From: BNXB01 sp031556375
GTDB taxonomy: Bacteria; Bacteroidota; Bacteroidia; Bacteroidales; Azobacteroidaceae
Length of the DNA: 28,124 nucleotides
Reading direction: 5' to 3'
Assembly: GCA_031556375.1 (NCBI GenBank)
Contig: JAVBTA010000051.1
Span: 1 to 28,124 of the forward strand
Part shown: positions 14,965-23,677 of the stretch, in pieces
Layout of the letters: every line of letters starts with the position of its first letter
Position numbering within the stretch: position 1 is the stretch's first letter
Position numbers and translations under genes: made by a program
The notes under the pieces: model-generated
The model's database searches: none
The model's input: the letters and a program-made list of their open reading frames with translations, nothing else
What the model was told of the DNA's origin: nothing

Positions 14965-16524
14965 TTACTTCGCGACTCTCTCAAGCCATTTAACCATGCT
15001 GAGCATTACAAACATGGAAAGACCTGTCGCACCTACAAACACTAACCAGCAAACCCAGATAGGAACACTGGTATAAAGTATACCTCCTATAAACAGAATT
15101 GAATTACCAACTGCCGTAGCTGCAAGCCAGCATCCCTGCATAAGTCCTTGTAAATGAGGAGGAGCCACTTTCGACACGAATGATAAACCGAGAGGAGATA
15201 TAAATAATTCGGCAACTGTAAGTATAAAATATAGTCCAACCATAACCCATGGAGTAACCTTCATCGCTTCTAACTCAGGAGCGCTCATTGTTGCCAATGA
15301 CTCTTTCGCTGGCAATGCAAAAGAAAATACCATAAGAAATACATAAGCAAGAGCAGCAATACCCATACCTATTGCAATTTTCATTGGTGTCGAGGGTTCC
15401 TTTCCATTTTTCCTTAACGTTCCAAACAACCACATAATTAACGGAGTGAGGAATACGACAAAAAACGGATTCACACTCTGGAAGATTTCAGCACCTTTTA
15501 TGCTTGTAAAACCCAGGTCAATATTTATTACATCCAAATTAACATAGTCCCTTGCAAAATACGTAAGTGAATAACCATTCTGATGGAATGAAAGCCAGAA
15601 GAATATAACGACTCCAAAAACCGCAAATAATGCATAAATACGTTGTCTTATCTCCTGAGCATTCATTGTGATCTCTTCTCTTGATACTGTTGAACCTCCA
15701 CCTTGAACTGCTACTTTATTCGCCGGATCCGGGAACGTTTTTCTATTGATTGTATAGACAACCAAAGAAATCAACATTGCTACAATGGCAGCGCCAAAAG
15801 CATATTGAAAACCTACATTAAACACATTCAAATAACTATTTGAAAATGTAAGCAGATCAGTAACCGGAGTCCCGTCAATTATCGCACTATTTGCATATTC
15901 AGTCAGACGGGATAATGATCCAGCAGGCATTGAATCACCTTGAGCAATATATTGATGACACAACTCCGGAAGAGAAGCATTATAATCAAAATTATGAACT
16001 TTCAGCCACCAGTTACGAACGCCTATAGCAATAAACGGAGCAAACATGGCACCAATATTGATAAACATATAAAAAATCTGAAATCCGGCATCCCTCTTAT
16101 CCGCATATTTGGGATTATCATACATCTGTCCGACCAGTGCCTGAAGATTACCTTTAAACAATCCGTTACCAAAAGAAATTACTAAAAGACCTACGCATGT
16201 CAGAATCAGGTACAAGCTTAGATTAGGAACCGGAGTCGGAGTCGGAATCGCAATGATCAAATATCCAACAGCCATCAGAATAATACCTATAAGGATTGTT
16301 CCCTTATAATTTTTCGTTTTATCGGCAATAAGCCCGCCAACCAAAGCCAGCAGGTATATTGAGGCATAAAACGCAGAATAGATGTAACCTGTCGTTGTTT
16401 CCGACAGACCGAATTTTGATGAGATAAACAATGTTAAAATCGCCATCATAATGTAAAACCCAAAGCGTTCCCCCATGTTTGAGAGGGCCGCTCCAATTAG
16501 ACCTTTCGGATGATTTTTAAACAT
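14965..16524 (-). CDS. POT/PTR2-family (peptide) MFS transporter
   Basis: This 519-residue inner-membrane protein is a major-facilitator transporter of the proton-coupled oligopeptide (POT) family, with 12 or more predicted helices. Motifs are NMGERFGFY (16-24), GLIADKTKNYKGTI (64-77), SFGNGLFKGNL (117-127) and the PTR2 signature FYMFINIGA (151-159). In the usual E-x-x-E-R-F-x-Y-Y motif the first Glu is Asn here (N16) and the first Tyr is Phe, so proton coupling may differ. It probably imports di- and tripeptides, a major nutrient source for many Bacteroidales. It has its own promoter and terminator and is divergent from the flavoprotein gene. Confidence 0.88.
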   Translation of the reverse strand: MFKNHPKGLIGAALSNMGERFGFYIMMAILTLFISSKFGLSETTTGYIYSAFYASIYLLALVGGLIADKTKNYKGTILIGIILMAVGYLIIAIPTPTPVPNLSLYLILTCVGLLVISFGNGLFKGNLQALVGQMYDNPKYADKRDAGFQIFYMFINIGAMFAPFIAIGVRNWWLKVHNFDYNASLPELCHQYIAQGDSMPAGSLSRLTEYANSAIIDGTPVTDLLTFSNSYLNVFNVGFQYAFGAAIVAMLISLVVYTINRKTFPDPANKVAVQGGGSTVSREEITMNAQEIRQRIYALFAVFGVVIFFWLSFHQNGYSLTYFARDYVNLDVINIDLGFTSIKGAEIFQSVNPFFVVFLTPLIMWLFGTLRKNGKEPSTPMKIAIGMGIAALAYVFLMVFSFALPAKESLATMSAPELEAMKVTPWVMVGLYFILTVAELFISPLGLSFVSKVAPPHLQGLMQGCWLAATAVGNSILFIGGILYTSVPIWVCWLVFVGATGLSMFVMLSMVKWLERVAK

Positions 16525-16565
16525 AAATAATTTGTATTAGTTAATATTGTTATTTTTCGTTTTCG

Positions 16566-16594
16566 CAAAGATAATATTTTTTTGAAGAAAACAA
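16566..16594 (-). promoter_or_regulatory. Promoter of the POT transporter gene
   Basis: On the minus strand, TTG (16592-16594) and TATCTTTG (16566-16573) are 18 bp apart, a good match to the Bacteroidetes pattern. The -7 element lies 41 bp before the start codon. Confidence 0.6.
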
Positions 16595-16612
16595 GGAAAA
16601 TAACTACCTTCG
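16581..16612 (+). promoter_or_regulatory. Promoter of the nitronate monooxygenase-like gene
   Basis: TTTG (16581-16584) and TACCTTCG (16605-16612) are 20 bp apart. The -7 element has one deviation from TAnnTTTG. It overlaps the divergent transporter promoter, so the two may compete for RNA polymerase. Confidence 0.5.
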
Positions 16613-16635
16613 CATCTCAATAAATTAATAATTAT

Positions 16636-17592
16636 ATGAACAAAATAACTTCTCTCTTCAATATTAAGTATCCCATCATTCAGGGAGGAATGGTTTGGTG
16701 TAGCGGCTGGCGACTGGCCTCGGCCGTTAGTAATGCAGGTGGATTAGGTCTTCTTGGAGCAGGTTCCATGCATCCGGAAACCTTTCGTGAACATATTCAA
16801 AAATGTAAAAAAGCCTGTGGAGATAAGCCTTTTGGAGTGAATGTACCCCTTCTGTATCCTGAAATAGATACCATCATGCAAATGTTGGCCGAAGAGCAGG
16901 TCAAAATTGTATTTACATCAGCAGGAAACCCTAAGACCTGGACTTCCTGGCTCAAAGAACGCGGAATGACCGTCGTACACGTTGTTTCCAGTTCTAAATT
17001 CGCAGTTAAATGCGAAGAAGCCGGAGTCGATGCCATCGTCGCAGAAGGTTTCGAAGCCGGAGGACATAACGGACGGGAAGAAACAACCAGCATGGTTCTG
17101 ATTCCTCAAGTAAGAAAAAGCACCTCTCTCCCATTTATTGCCGCCGGAGGAATCGCAACCGGAGAAGGAATCGCCGCTGCAATGGCACTGGGTGCCGACG
17201 GCATTCAAATCGGCAGCCGTTTTGCTCTTACAATCGAAAGTTCGGCTTCTGATGCCTTCAAGACTCGTTGTATCGAAGCAAAAGAAGGTGATACTATGCT
17301 CTCTTTGAAAAAGTTAGTCCCTACCCGGCTGATTAAAAACGAATTTTACCAACAAGTCGAAACCGCAGAAAATGCAGGAGCCTCTGATGATGAGCTTCGT
17401 GCAATACTTGGACACGGACGGGCAAAAAAAGGAATTTTTGAAGGAAACCTCAAAGAAGGAGAACTTGAAATCGGTCAGGTTTGCTCATTAATTGATGATA
17501 TACCTTCAGTTTCCGAAGTTATGAGATCCCTGGTCGATGACTTTGATAAATGTATACAAAGATTATCCGGTTTTCAGATGAATCATTCGTAA
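16636..17592 (+). CDS. Nitronate monooxygenase / FabK-like flavoprotein
   Basis: This 318-residue FMN-binding TIM-barrel enzyme belongs to the 2-nitropropane dioxygenase family. It has the N-terminal YPIIQGGM (12-19), the active-site segment EAGGHNG with H144, the phosphate-binding GGIATGEG (171-178) and GSRF (193-196). Two enzymes share this fold: nitronate monooxygenase (detoxifies nitronates) and FabK (flavin-dependent enoyl-ACP reductase of fatty acid synthesis). The motif around H144 (AEGFEAGGHNGREETT) fits either, and no fatty acid gene lies nearby. I therefore leave it at family level. It lies 41 bp upstream of ftsK. Confidence 0.83.
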   Translation: MNKITSLFNIKYPIIQGGMVWCSGWRLASAVSNAGGLGLLGAGSMHPETFREHIQKCKKACGDKPFGVNVPLLYPEIDTIMQMLAEEQVKIVFTSAGNPKTWTSWLKERGMTVVHVVSSSKFAVKCEEAGVDAIVAEGFEAGGHNGREETTSMVLIPQVRKSTSLPFIAAGGIATGEGIAAAMALGADGIQIGSRFALTIESSASDAFKTRCIEAKEGDTMLSLKKLVPTRLIKNEFYQQVETAENAGASDDELRAILGHGRAKKGIFEGNLKEGELEIGQVCSLIDDIPSVSEVMRSLVDDFDKCIQRLSGFQMNHS

Positions 17593-17600
17593 TAATTGTG

Positions 17601-17608
17601 TAAATTTG
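17601..17608 (+). promoter_or_regulatory. Putative ftsK -7 element
   Basis: TAAATTTG matches the Bacteroidetes consensus TAnnTTTG and lies 25 bp before the ftsK ATG. No clear TTG element is seen at the expected distance upstream. Confidence 0.45.
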
Positions 17609-17633
17609 TACGGTTTTATTCATACATCAAATA

Positions 17634-20126
17634 ATGGCAAAGAGAAAATTAGCAGAAAAACCCGCTAAAGAAAAACATAATACAGGTGAACCCTCAAAAA
17701 TAAAACAATTTTTCACCAGTGAAGTTACGCATTTCATTGTAGGCTTGATTATCCTGATATTTACCATCTACACAACCCTATCTTTAGTCTCATTCTTTTT
17801 TACAGGTGCTGCAGATCAGAGTAAAGTAGAAGGGTTATCTATTTTTCATGCAGGAAGAATCACCGGCATTCAAAACTGGACAGGTACACGTGGAGCTTGT
17901 CTGAGTAATGTTTTGATGAATGATTGGTTTGGAATCTCAACCTTTCTTATGTTACTGTTTTTTGCTTTCCTAGGCTTAAAACTGATGAGAGTGAAATACT
18001 TTAATCTTCTGAAAAGCTTTATTCTCTGTTCTGTAGGAATGATCTGGATGTCTGTTGCTCTGGCATTCTTCTTAGGCGGATTTTTTAAAGATACAGCTGT
18101 ATACATTGGAGGAAAGCATGGGTATATCCTCTCTGATATTCTGGTAGAAAACCTGGGATATCCAGGCGCTTTCTTTGCTATCCTTATTGTTTTTATAATA
18201 ATCATGGTTTTTGTAAGCGCGCAAACGGTTCCGGTTTTAAGGAAAATGTTTACAACAAACTATGCCGAAAAAATTCCTTCTGTGAAATTTCCTAAGAAAG
18301 AAGAGAATCTTAATGGTCTTAAAGACCTTAAGGAAAATGAGGAAAATGAGGAAGATAGAGAGGTAAAAACCCCACTCTTCGACCAAAAGCCCAATATCCT
18401 CGTTGAAGATGAAACCTCCAATGATCGCTCCTTTGTTAGAATAGAAGACATTAAACCCAATACAAGCGAAGCCAACAATCCTGCTGATTTTGAGATCGTT
18501 GTTCCTATGGATGAAGAATACACTCCTGTTATTCCCCAAAAGGAACCGGAAAACAATCCGGCTAATGATACTAGCGAGAAGGATGATGAAACAAATGATC
18601 TATTGACAGAACTCGGCCCATATGACCCCAAGCTGGACTTATCCAATTATCAATTCCCTTCAATTGACCTTCTGAAGAAATATGATCTTGGAGAACAAAG
18701 CTATAATGTAGAAGAACAAAACGAAAACAAAAACAGGATCACGCAAACTCTTGAAAATTACGGAATTAAAATAAAGAATATCAAAGCAACTGTTGGGCCA
18801 ACGATTACTCTTTACGAAATTATTCCGGAAGATGGTGTGCGTATCTCCAAAATCCGGAACCTGGAAGACGATATCGCCATGAGTTTATCAGCCTTGGGCA
18901 TCCGTATCATTGCTCCAATGCCTGGTAAAGGTACAATTGGTATTGAGGTACCGAATAAAGATCCTCAAATCGTACCGATGTATTCGATTATTGCCTCAAA
19001 AAAATTCCAGGAATCAAATTTTGACTTGCCGATCGCACTCGGAAAAACAATTACAAATGAGGTCTTTGCCGTAGACCTATGCAAAATGCCTCACTTGTTG
19101 GTTGCAGGTGCTACCGGACAAGGAAAATCAGTCGGTTTAAATGCAATCATCACTTCTTTATTGTATAAAAAACACCCTGCCGAACTGAAATTTGTTCTGG
19201 TCGATCCTAAAATGGTAGAGTTTAACATCTATTCTGCAATCGAAAAGCATTACATCGCTAAATTACCGGACGCAGATAAACCTATCATCACCGACTTTAC
19301 AAAAGTAATTTATACCTTGAATTCGCTGACAAAAGAAATGGATGATCGTTACGATCTTCTGATGAAAGCCAATTCACGTAATATCAAGGAATACAACGAA
19401 AAATTTGTAAATCGTCGACTTAACCCACTGAAAGGCCATAAATTCATGCCTTATATCGTGGTTATCATTGATGAGTTCGGTGATCTGATCATGACTGCCG
19501 GAAAAGAAATCGAATTGCCGATCGCACGTATCGCTCAAAAAGCCCGCGCGGTAGGTATCCATATGATTATCGCGACTCAACGTCCGACAACCAATATTAT
19601 TACCGGTACTATCAAAGCGAACTTCCCGGCACGTGTAGCATTCCGGGTAACTTCGATGATCGACTCCCGCACCATCCTGGATGGTCCAGGAGCGAATCAA
19701 CTCATCGGACGCGGAGACTTGCTTTTCTTCCAGGGAAGCGATACAACCCGTGTACAATGCGCATTTGTCGATACTCCTGAGGTCGAACGGATCTCTAAAT
19801 TCATTGGAGATCAACAAGGATATCCTACGGCTTTTGAACTTCCGGAATACACCGGTTCCGATAATGAGGATAAAGTTCCCGGAGCTGTGGATCTATCCGA
19901 TCGCGATCCCTTATTCGATGAAGCAGCCCGTCTGATCGTTATACATCAACAAGGCTCTACATCACTCATTCAACGTAAGTTCTCTATAGGATACAACCGC
20001 GCCGGACGATTGATGGACCAATTGGAAGCTGCCGGAGTCGTCGGACCTGCAGAAGGTAGCAAAGCTCGTCAGGTATTCATTCAGGATGAATATCATTTGG
20101 AACAGCTATTGAACTCTTTGAAATAA
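17634..20126 (+). CDS. ftsK: DNA translocase FtsK
   Basis: This 830-residue membrane-anchored ATPase pumps DNA at the division septum and helps resolve chromosome dimers. The N-terminus has about four membrane helices (35-57, 97-113, 125-146, 168-200). An acidic linker (about 225-350) follows, with a short tandem repeat rich in Glu and Asn. The motor has Walker A GATGQGKS (492-499) and Walker B IIDE (611-614). The C-terminal gamma domain (about 757-830, with QRKFSIGYNRAGRLMDQLE) is the winged helix that reads the orienting sequences. The length is typical of Bacteroidetes FtsK. It is followed by a LolA-like gene and trxB, a gene order I know from other Bacteroidales. Confidence 0.96.
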   Translation: MAKRKLAEKPAKEKHNTGEPSKIKQFFTSEVTHFIVGLIILIFTIYTTLSLVSFFFTGAADQSKVEGLSIFHAGRITGIQNWTGTRGACLSNVLMNDWFGISTFLMLLFFAFLGLKLMRVKYFNLLKSFILCSVGMIWMSVALAFFLGGFFKDTAVYIGGKHGYILSDILVENLGYPGAFFAILIVFIIIMVFVSAQTVPVLRKMFTTNYAEKIPSVKFPKKEENLNGLKDLKENEENEEDREVKTPLFDQKPNILVEDETSNDRSFVRIEDIKPNTSEANNPADFEIVVPMDEEYTPVIPQKEPENNPANDTSEKDDETNDLLTELGPYDPKLDLSNYQFPSIDLLKKYDLGEQSYNVEEQNENKNRITQTLENYGIKIKNIKATVGPTITLYEIIPEDGVRISKIRNLEDDIAMSLSALGIRIIAPMPGKGTIGIEVPNKDPQIVPMYSIIASKKFQESNFDLPIALGKTITNEVFAVDLCKMPHLLVAGATGQGKSVGLNAIITSLLYKKHPAELKFVLVDPKMVEFNIYSAIEKHYIAKLPDADKPIITDFTKVIYTLNSLTKEMDDRYDLLMKANSRNIKEYNEKFVNRRLNPLKGHKFMPYIVVIIDEFGDLIMTAGKEIELPIARIAQKARAVGIHMIIATQRPTTNIITGTIKANFPARVAFRVTSMIDSRTILDGPGANQLIGRGDLLFFQGSDTTRVQCAFVDTPEVERISKFIGDQQGYPTAFELPEYTGSDNEDKVPGAVDLSDRDPLFDEAARLIVIHQQGSTSLIQRKFSIGYNRAGRLMDQLEAAGVVGPAEGSKARQVFIQDEYHLEQLLNSLK

Positions 20127-20136
20127 TTTATTAACA

Positions 20137-20192
20137 GCAAAGACACAAAAACACAAAGAAAAATAATGAACTTTGCGCATGCGAGTCTTAGC
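20137..20192. repeat. Decayed inverted repeat between ftsK and lolA
   Basis: Two 22-base arms (20137-20158 and 20171-20192) are inverted copies with 15 of 22 positions matching, around a 12-base loop. The arms are built of GCAAAGAC-like units. It looks like a worn copy of an intergenic hairpin repeat and overlaps the first codons of the longer, unlikely LolA start. Confidence 0.45.
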
Positions 20193-20210
20193 ATCTTGAT
20201 AACAAAAACA

Positions 20211-20855
20211 ATGAAAAGAATCTCAATTTTATTGACCATACTTTTTTTTAGCCTATCCTCCTTTGCTCAAAAAGATTCCAAGGCTAAAGATATACTTGAT
20301 AAAGCATCTAAAGCTTATGAACAAGCCGGAGACATGTCTGTTAATTTTACGATGAACATCAATGATCCGAATTCAAAAACGAAAGAAAGTTTTGACGGTC
20401 AGCTTTATCTGAAAGGCACTAAACTTCAATTATCGACTCCGGATGCCAACACCTGGTTTGATGGAAAGACTCAGTGGGTTTACATGAAAAGCACCCAGGA
20501 AGTGAATATCAGTGAACCCTCAAAAGAGGATGTACAATCGATCAATCCGTCTATCATTTTCAGTATCTACAAAAAAGGATGCAATTATAAATTCAATTCC
20601 GAAAAAACAGACATCAAAAACAGAAGTGTTTATGAAATTGAATTACTACCCCAGGGAAAAAGTGAAATGACCCGGATTATTGTACAGATCAATAAAACAG
20701 ATTACATGCCTGTTTATTTACAGATTTTCTACAAAAATAAAATGGAAAATAAAATCTATATCAATAAATATTTAACAAAACAAAATCATCCGGACAAACT
20801 TTTTTCCTTCGACAAAAGCAAATATCCTGACGTAGAAACAATTGACTTAAGATAA
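20211..20855 (+). CDS. lolA: LolA-like outer-membrane lipoprotein carrier
   Basis: This 214-residue periplasmic protein resembles LolA, which carries lipoproteins from the inner to the outer membrane. I choose the ATG at 20211 because it gives a classical signal peptide (MKRISILLTILFFSLSSFAQ, cleaved near residue 20). The frame is open further back to 20166, but that would put 15 residues encoded by repeat DNA in front of the signal. The mature part has the alternating beta-strand pattern of the family (SVNFTMNI, GQLYLKGTKLQLSTPDANTWFDGKTQWVY), which forms the open barrel. It sits between ftsK and trxB, and 11 bp separate it from trxB. Confidence 0.85.
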   Translation: MKRISILLTILFFSLSSFAQKDSKAKDILDKASKAYEQAGDMSVNFTMNINDPNSKTKESFDGQLYLKGTKLQLSTPDANTWFDGKTQWVYMKSTQEVNISEPSKEDVQSINPSIIFSIYKKGCNYKFNSEKTDIKNRSVYEIELLPQGKSEMTRIIVQINKTDYMPVYLQIFYKNKMENKIYINKYLTKQNHPDKLFSFDKSKYPDVETIDLR

Positions 20856-20866
20856 ATAATAAAAAT

Positions 20867-21802
20867 ATGAGTACAGAAAAAACACGCTGTTTAATTATCG
20901 GTTCCGGACCTGCCGGATATACCGCTGCTATTTATGCCTCACGTTCAAACCTTTCTCCGGTATTATATGAGGGGATACAACCCGGAGGACAATTGACGAC
21001 TACAACTGAAATTGAAAATTTTCCGGGATATCCGAATGGCATTACTGGAACTGAAATGATGGAAGAACTGAAACAACAGGCCTTAAGATTCGGCACAGAT
21101 GTTCGTAGTGGCATTGCAACAGCTTCTGATCTATCAAAATCGCCATACAAAATCATTATTGACGGAAAAACAGAGATTGAAACGGAAACATTGATCATAG
21201 CAACCGGTGCTACAGCGAAATATCTCGGTCTTCCCGACGAAACCAAATATGCAGGACAAGGAGTCTCTGCCTGTGCCACTTGCGACGGTTTTTTCTATCG
21301 CAAAAAAGTTGTAGCAGTCGTTGGCGGAGGAGATACTGCATGCGAAGAAGCTATTTACCTTGCCGGACTCGCTTCAAAAGTGTATCTGATTGTGCGTAAA
21401 GACCATTTACGGGCTTCTCAAATCATGCAAGACAGGGTTTTGAATCATCCTAAAATCGAAATTCTATTCAAACACAACACATTAGGTCTATATGGAGACA
21501 ATGGTGTGGAAGGCGCTCATTTAGTGAAAAATATGAGTGAAGCCGGAGAAGAAAAAGTAGATATAGCTATCGATGGATTTTTCCTGGCCATCGGACATAA
21601 ACCGAATTCAGATATCTTCAAAGATTATCTCGAACTTGATGAACAAGGATATATCAAAGTAAAACCGGGAACACCTAAAACAAACATTCCTGGCGTATAT
21701 GCCGCAGGCGATGTAGCCGATCCTGTCTACCGTCAGGCAATTACCTCCGCAGGATCCGGATGTATGGCAGCTATCGAAGCCGAAAGATATTTGAGTTGTT
21801 AA
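20867..21802 (+). CDS. trxB: Thioredoxin-disulfide reductase
   Basis: This 311-residue flavoenzyme transfers electrons from NADPH to thioredoxin. The FAD site is GSGPAG (12-17), the redox-active disulfide is C136-A-T-C139, the NADPH site is GGGDTA (153-158), and the C-terminal FAD motif is GDVAD (281-285). It starts 11 bp after lolA and is likely co-transcribed with it. The phosphatase gene follows after 25 bp. Thioredoxin reduction is the main thiol defence in anaerobic Bacteroidetes, which lack glutathione as a rule. Confidence 0.96.
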   Translation: MSTEKTRCLIIGSGPAGYTAAIYASRSNLSPVLYEGIQPGGQLTTTTEIENFPGYPNGITGTEMMEELKQQALRFGTDVRSGIATASDLSKSPYKIIIDGKTEIETETLIIATGATAKYLGLPDETKYAGQGVSACATCDGFFYRKKVVAVVGGGDTACEEAIYLAGLASKVYLIVRKDHLRASQIMQDRVLNHPKIEILFKHNTLGLYGDNGVEGAHLVKNMSEAGEEKVDIAIDGFFLAIGHKPNSDIFKDYLELDEQGYIKVKPGTPKTNIPGVYAAGDVADPVYRQAITSAGSGCMAAIEAERYLSC

Positions 21803-21827
21803 ATTTATTGTTAATATTGCACACTCC

Positions 21828-23462
21828 ATGAAAAAAATCAATTTATTATTTGTATCTTTATTAATTGTTGCCTCTGTTTTTGCGCAAGACAATAAAATCA
21901 AAAACGTAATTCTGATGATCCCCGACGGAACATCATTAGCAACCGTATCATCAGCTCGTTGGTACCAACGATACAATACTCCTGACAAACAAAAACTGAA
22001 CATCGACCCATATATCTGCGGAACAGTTCTGACTTACTCATCCAATGCTCCTATCGGAGATTCCGCTCCGACCACCTCTTGTTATATGACAGGAGTTCCT
22101 AGCCGTGCGGGATGGGTATCCACCTACCCTATTGCAGATCAGGGAAATGACATTGTTCCTATGGATCCGACAATGGCTTATCAACCATTAATGACCGTTC
22201 TGGAAGCAGCCAAAATAACACAGGGTAAAGCTACAGGATTAGTCTGTGTATGTGAATTCCCTCACGCTACCCCGGCTGATTGCGCATCACATAGCTACAA
22301 TCGTGGAAAATACGATTGGATCGCCCCTCAAATGGTTCACAACAACCTGGATGTTATGATCGGAGGAGGCGTATCCATAATTAACGAAGAGGGTGTCAAG
22401 TACTTAAAAAATGAAGGCTACGGTGTATTTCTCAATGATATCAATGGTTTCAGGAATCATAAAGGAGATAAAATGTGGAGTCTTTTCGCAGACAAAGATA
22501 TGTCCTACGATTTGGATAGAAACCCCTCTGAAGAACCATCGCTGGCTGAGATGACTACAAAAGCCATTGAGAAATTGTCCAAAAATAAAAACGGATTCTT
22601 CCTGATGGTGGAAGGCAGTAAAATTGACTGGGCAGCTCACGCTAACGACCCTATCGCTATGATTACAGACATGCTGGCATTTGATGAAGCATGTGGTGTA
22701 GCTCTTGATTTTGCCAAGAAAGACGGCCAAACCGTAATTGTAGTCCTCCCTGATCATGGCAACAGCGGAATCAGTATAGGTTCAAGCAAATGTGGTAACT
22801 ATGGGACTCTTACCAAGGATGACCTCTTCAAGAACATCTCGCAATATAAATGTACAGGAGAAGGTCTGATTAAAAAACTCAGACAAACGGACGGTTCTAA
22901 CGTAAAACAGGTCTTCCTTGATAACACAGGAGTCACTCTCTCTGAAGACGAATTAAGCCTAATCCTGAAATGTGAAGACTATTCCAAAAGTTCTCTTTCT
23001 GATGAAGAACGGATGAAAGGAAGTAAACTCAACAAAATTGTGGCAAAAATCCTGGACAGCCGTACATGCTTCGGCTTTACCACCGGCGGACACACAGGAG
23101 AAGAGGTCTTCCTGGCAGTTTATGACCCTACAAACAAACGTCCTACTGGTCATATAACAAACATCGACATCAATAATTACCTATATAGTTCATTAGGCTT
23201 AAAGCAATCATTACCAAGTCTCACAAGTGAGTATTTCGCCAAGCATACGGATGTTTTCAAAGGATACGAATTCTCTATCAACCAAACAGACAAAGAAAAT
23301 CCTGTCCTGGAAATCAAAAACAAACGAAATAAACTTCAGATCCGTCCGAATACAAACATTGTACTCCTGAATGGAAAAGAAGTAAAACTAAACTCTGTTG
23401 TTATATATGTAGATAGGAATGAGACTTTCTATTTGCCACAATCTTTGAAGAATTTATTGTAA
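21828..23462 (+). CDS. Secreted alkaline phosphatase (PhoA family)
   Basis: This 544-residue exported phosphomonoesterase has a signal peptide (1-20, ending in SVFAQ). All metal and catalytic residues of the PhoA fold can be located: D33 (IPDG), nucleophile S79 with D78 (GDSA), the ATPADCASHS segment (147-156), E262, D267 and H271 (VEGSKIDWAAH), D309 and H310 (PDHG), and H422 (GGHTGE). They correspond to E. coli D51, D101/S102, E322, D327, H331, D369, H370 and H412. It has extra cysteines (C140, C142, C152). A short C-terminal beta domain follows the catalytic core. A remnant of another gene and a strong terminator come next. Confidence 0.92.
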   Translation: MKKINLLFVSLLIVASVFAQDNKIKNVILMIPDGTSLATVSSARWYQRYNTPDKQKLNIDPYICGTVLTYSSNAPIGDSAPTTSCYMTGVPSRAGWVSTYPIADQGNDIVPMDPTMAYQPLMTVLEAAKITQGKATGLVCVCEFPHATPADCASHSYNRGKYDWIAPQMVHNNLDVMIGGGVSIINEEGVKYLKNEGYGVFLNDINGFRNHKGDKMWSLFADKDMSYDLDRNPSEEPSLAEMTTKAIEKLSKNKNGFFLMVEGSKIDWAAHANDPIAMITDMLAFDEACGVALDFAKKDGQTVIVVLPDHGNSGISIGSSKCGNYGTLTKDDLFKNISQYKCTGEGLIKKLRQTDGSNVKQVFLDNTGVTLSEDELSLILKCEDYSKSSLSDEERMKGSKLNKIVAKILDSRTCFGFTTGGHTGEEVFLAVYDPTNKRPTGHITNIDINNYLYSSLGLKQSLPSLTSEYFAKHTDVFKGYEFSINQTDKENPVLEIKNKRNKLQIRPNTNIVLLNGKEVKLNSVVIYVDRNETFYLPQSLKNLL

Positions 23463-23575
23463 TTAAAGGTACAGTTACTCATGTATGCCGCCATTCCGGA
23501 CAAAAATGGATGAAAGACCATGGTAAAGATTACTATGCCATCTATTATATCGAAGGAGTCAAGAAACTGAAATAA
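23459..23575 (+). pseudogene. Gene remnant with internal deletion after the phosphatase
   Basis: In the frame shifted by one base relative to the end of the phosphatase gene, 38 codons and a TAA read VIKGTVTHVCRHSGQKW, then MKDHGKDYYAIYYIEGVKKLK. From memory, small exported Bacteroidetes proteins have a core of the form V-G-T-V-T-H-V-C-K-H-S-G-K-R-C and end in W-M-K-x-x-x-K-x-Y-Y-x-I-Y-Y-I-E-G. Here both ends seem to be joined with the middle missing and no start codon. It is therefore probably the scar of a deleted neighbour gene. The family assignment is from memory and uncertain. Confidence 0.5.
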
Positions 23576-23591
23576 GAAACAGCATAAAATC

Positions 23592-23639
23592 AAAAAAACC
23601 GATAAAATCACCGTCCTGTGTGATTTTATCGGTTTTTTT
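23592..23639. terminator. Strong bidirectional intrinsic terminator
   Basis: Arms 23592-23611 and 23620-23639 form a 20-bp perfect stem with an 8-base loop. The stem has a run of A on one side and of T on the other, so it can terminate both the phosphatase transcript on the plus strand and the convergent ATPase transcript on the minus strand. Confidence 0.93.
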
Positions 23640-23677
23640 TGTCTTACAGAATATCACTCCTTTTGCTTGAAATCATA

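Noticed and set aside
16636..17592. Calling the flavoprotein FabK
   Set aside because: The active-site motif is shared with nitronate monooxygenase and no fatty acid genes are nearby, so the specific name is not supported.
18309..18350. Palindrome GGTCTTAAAGACC and short tandem repeats in ftsK
   Set aside because: They fall in the low-complexity acidic linker of FtsK and are most simply explained by repeated Glu/Asn/Lys codons.
19374..19817. 147-codon open frame on the minus strand inside ftsK
   Set aside because: It covers the conserved motor region of ftsK; the opposite reading is explained by codon bias there.
20166..20210. Longer start for the LolA-like protein
   Set aside because: It would add 15 residues, encoded by repeat DNA, before the signal peptide.
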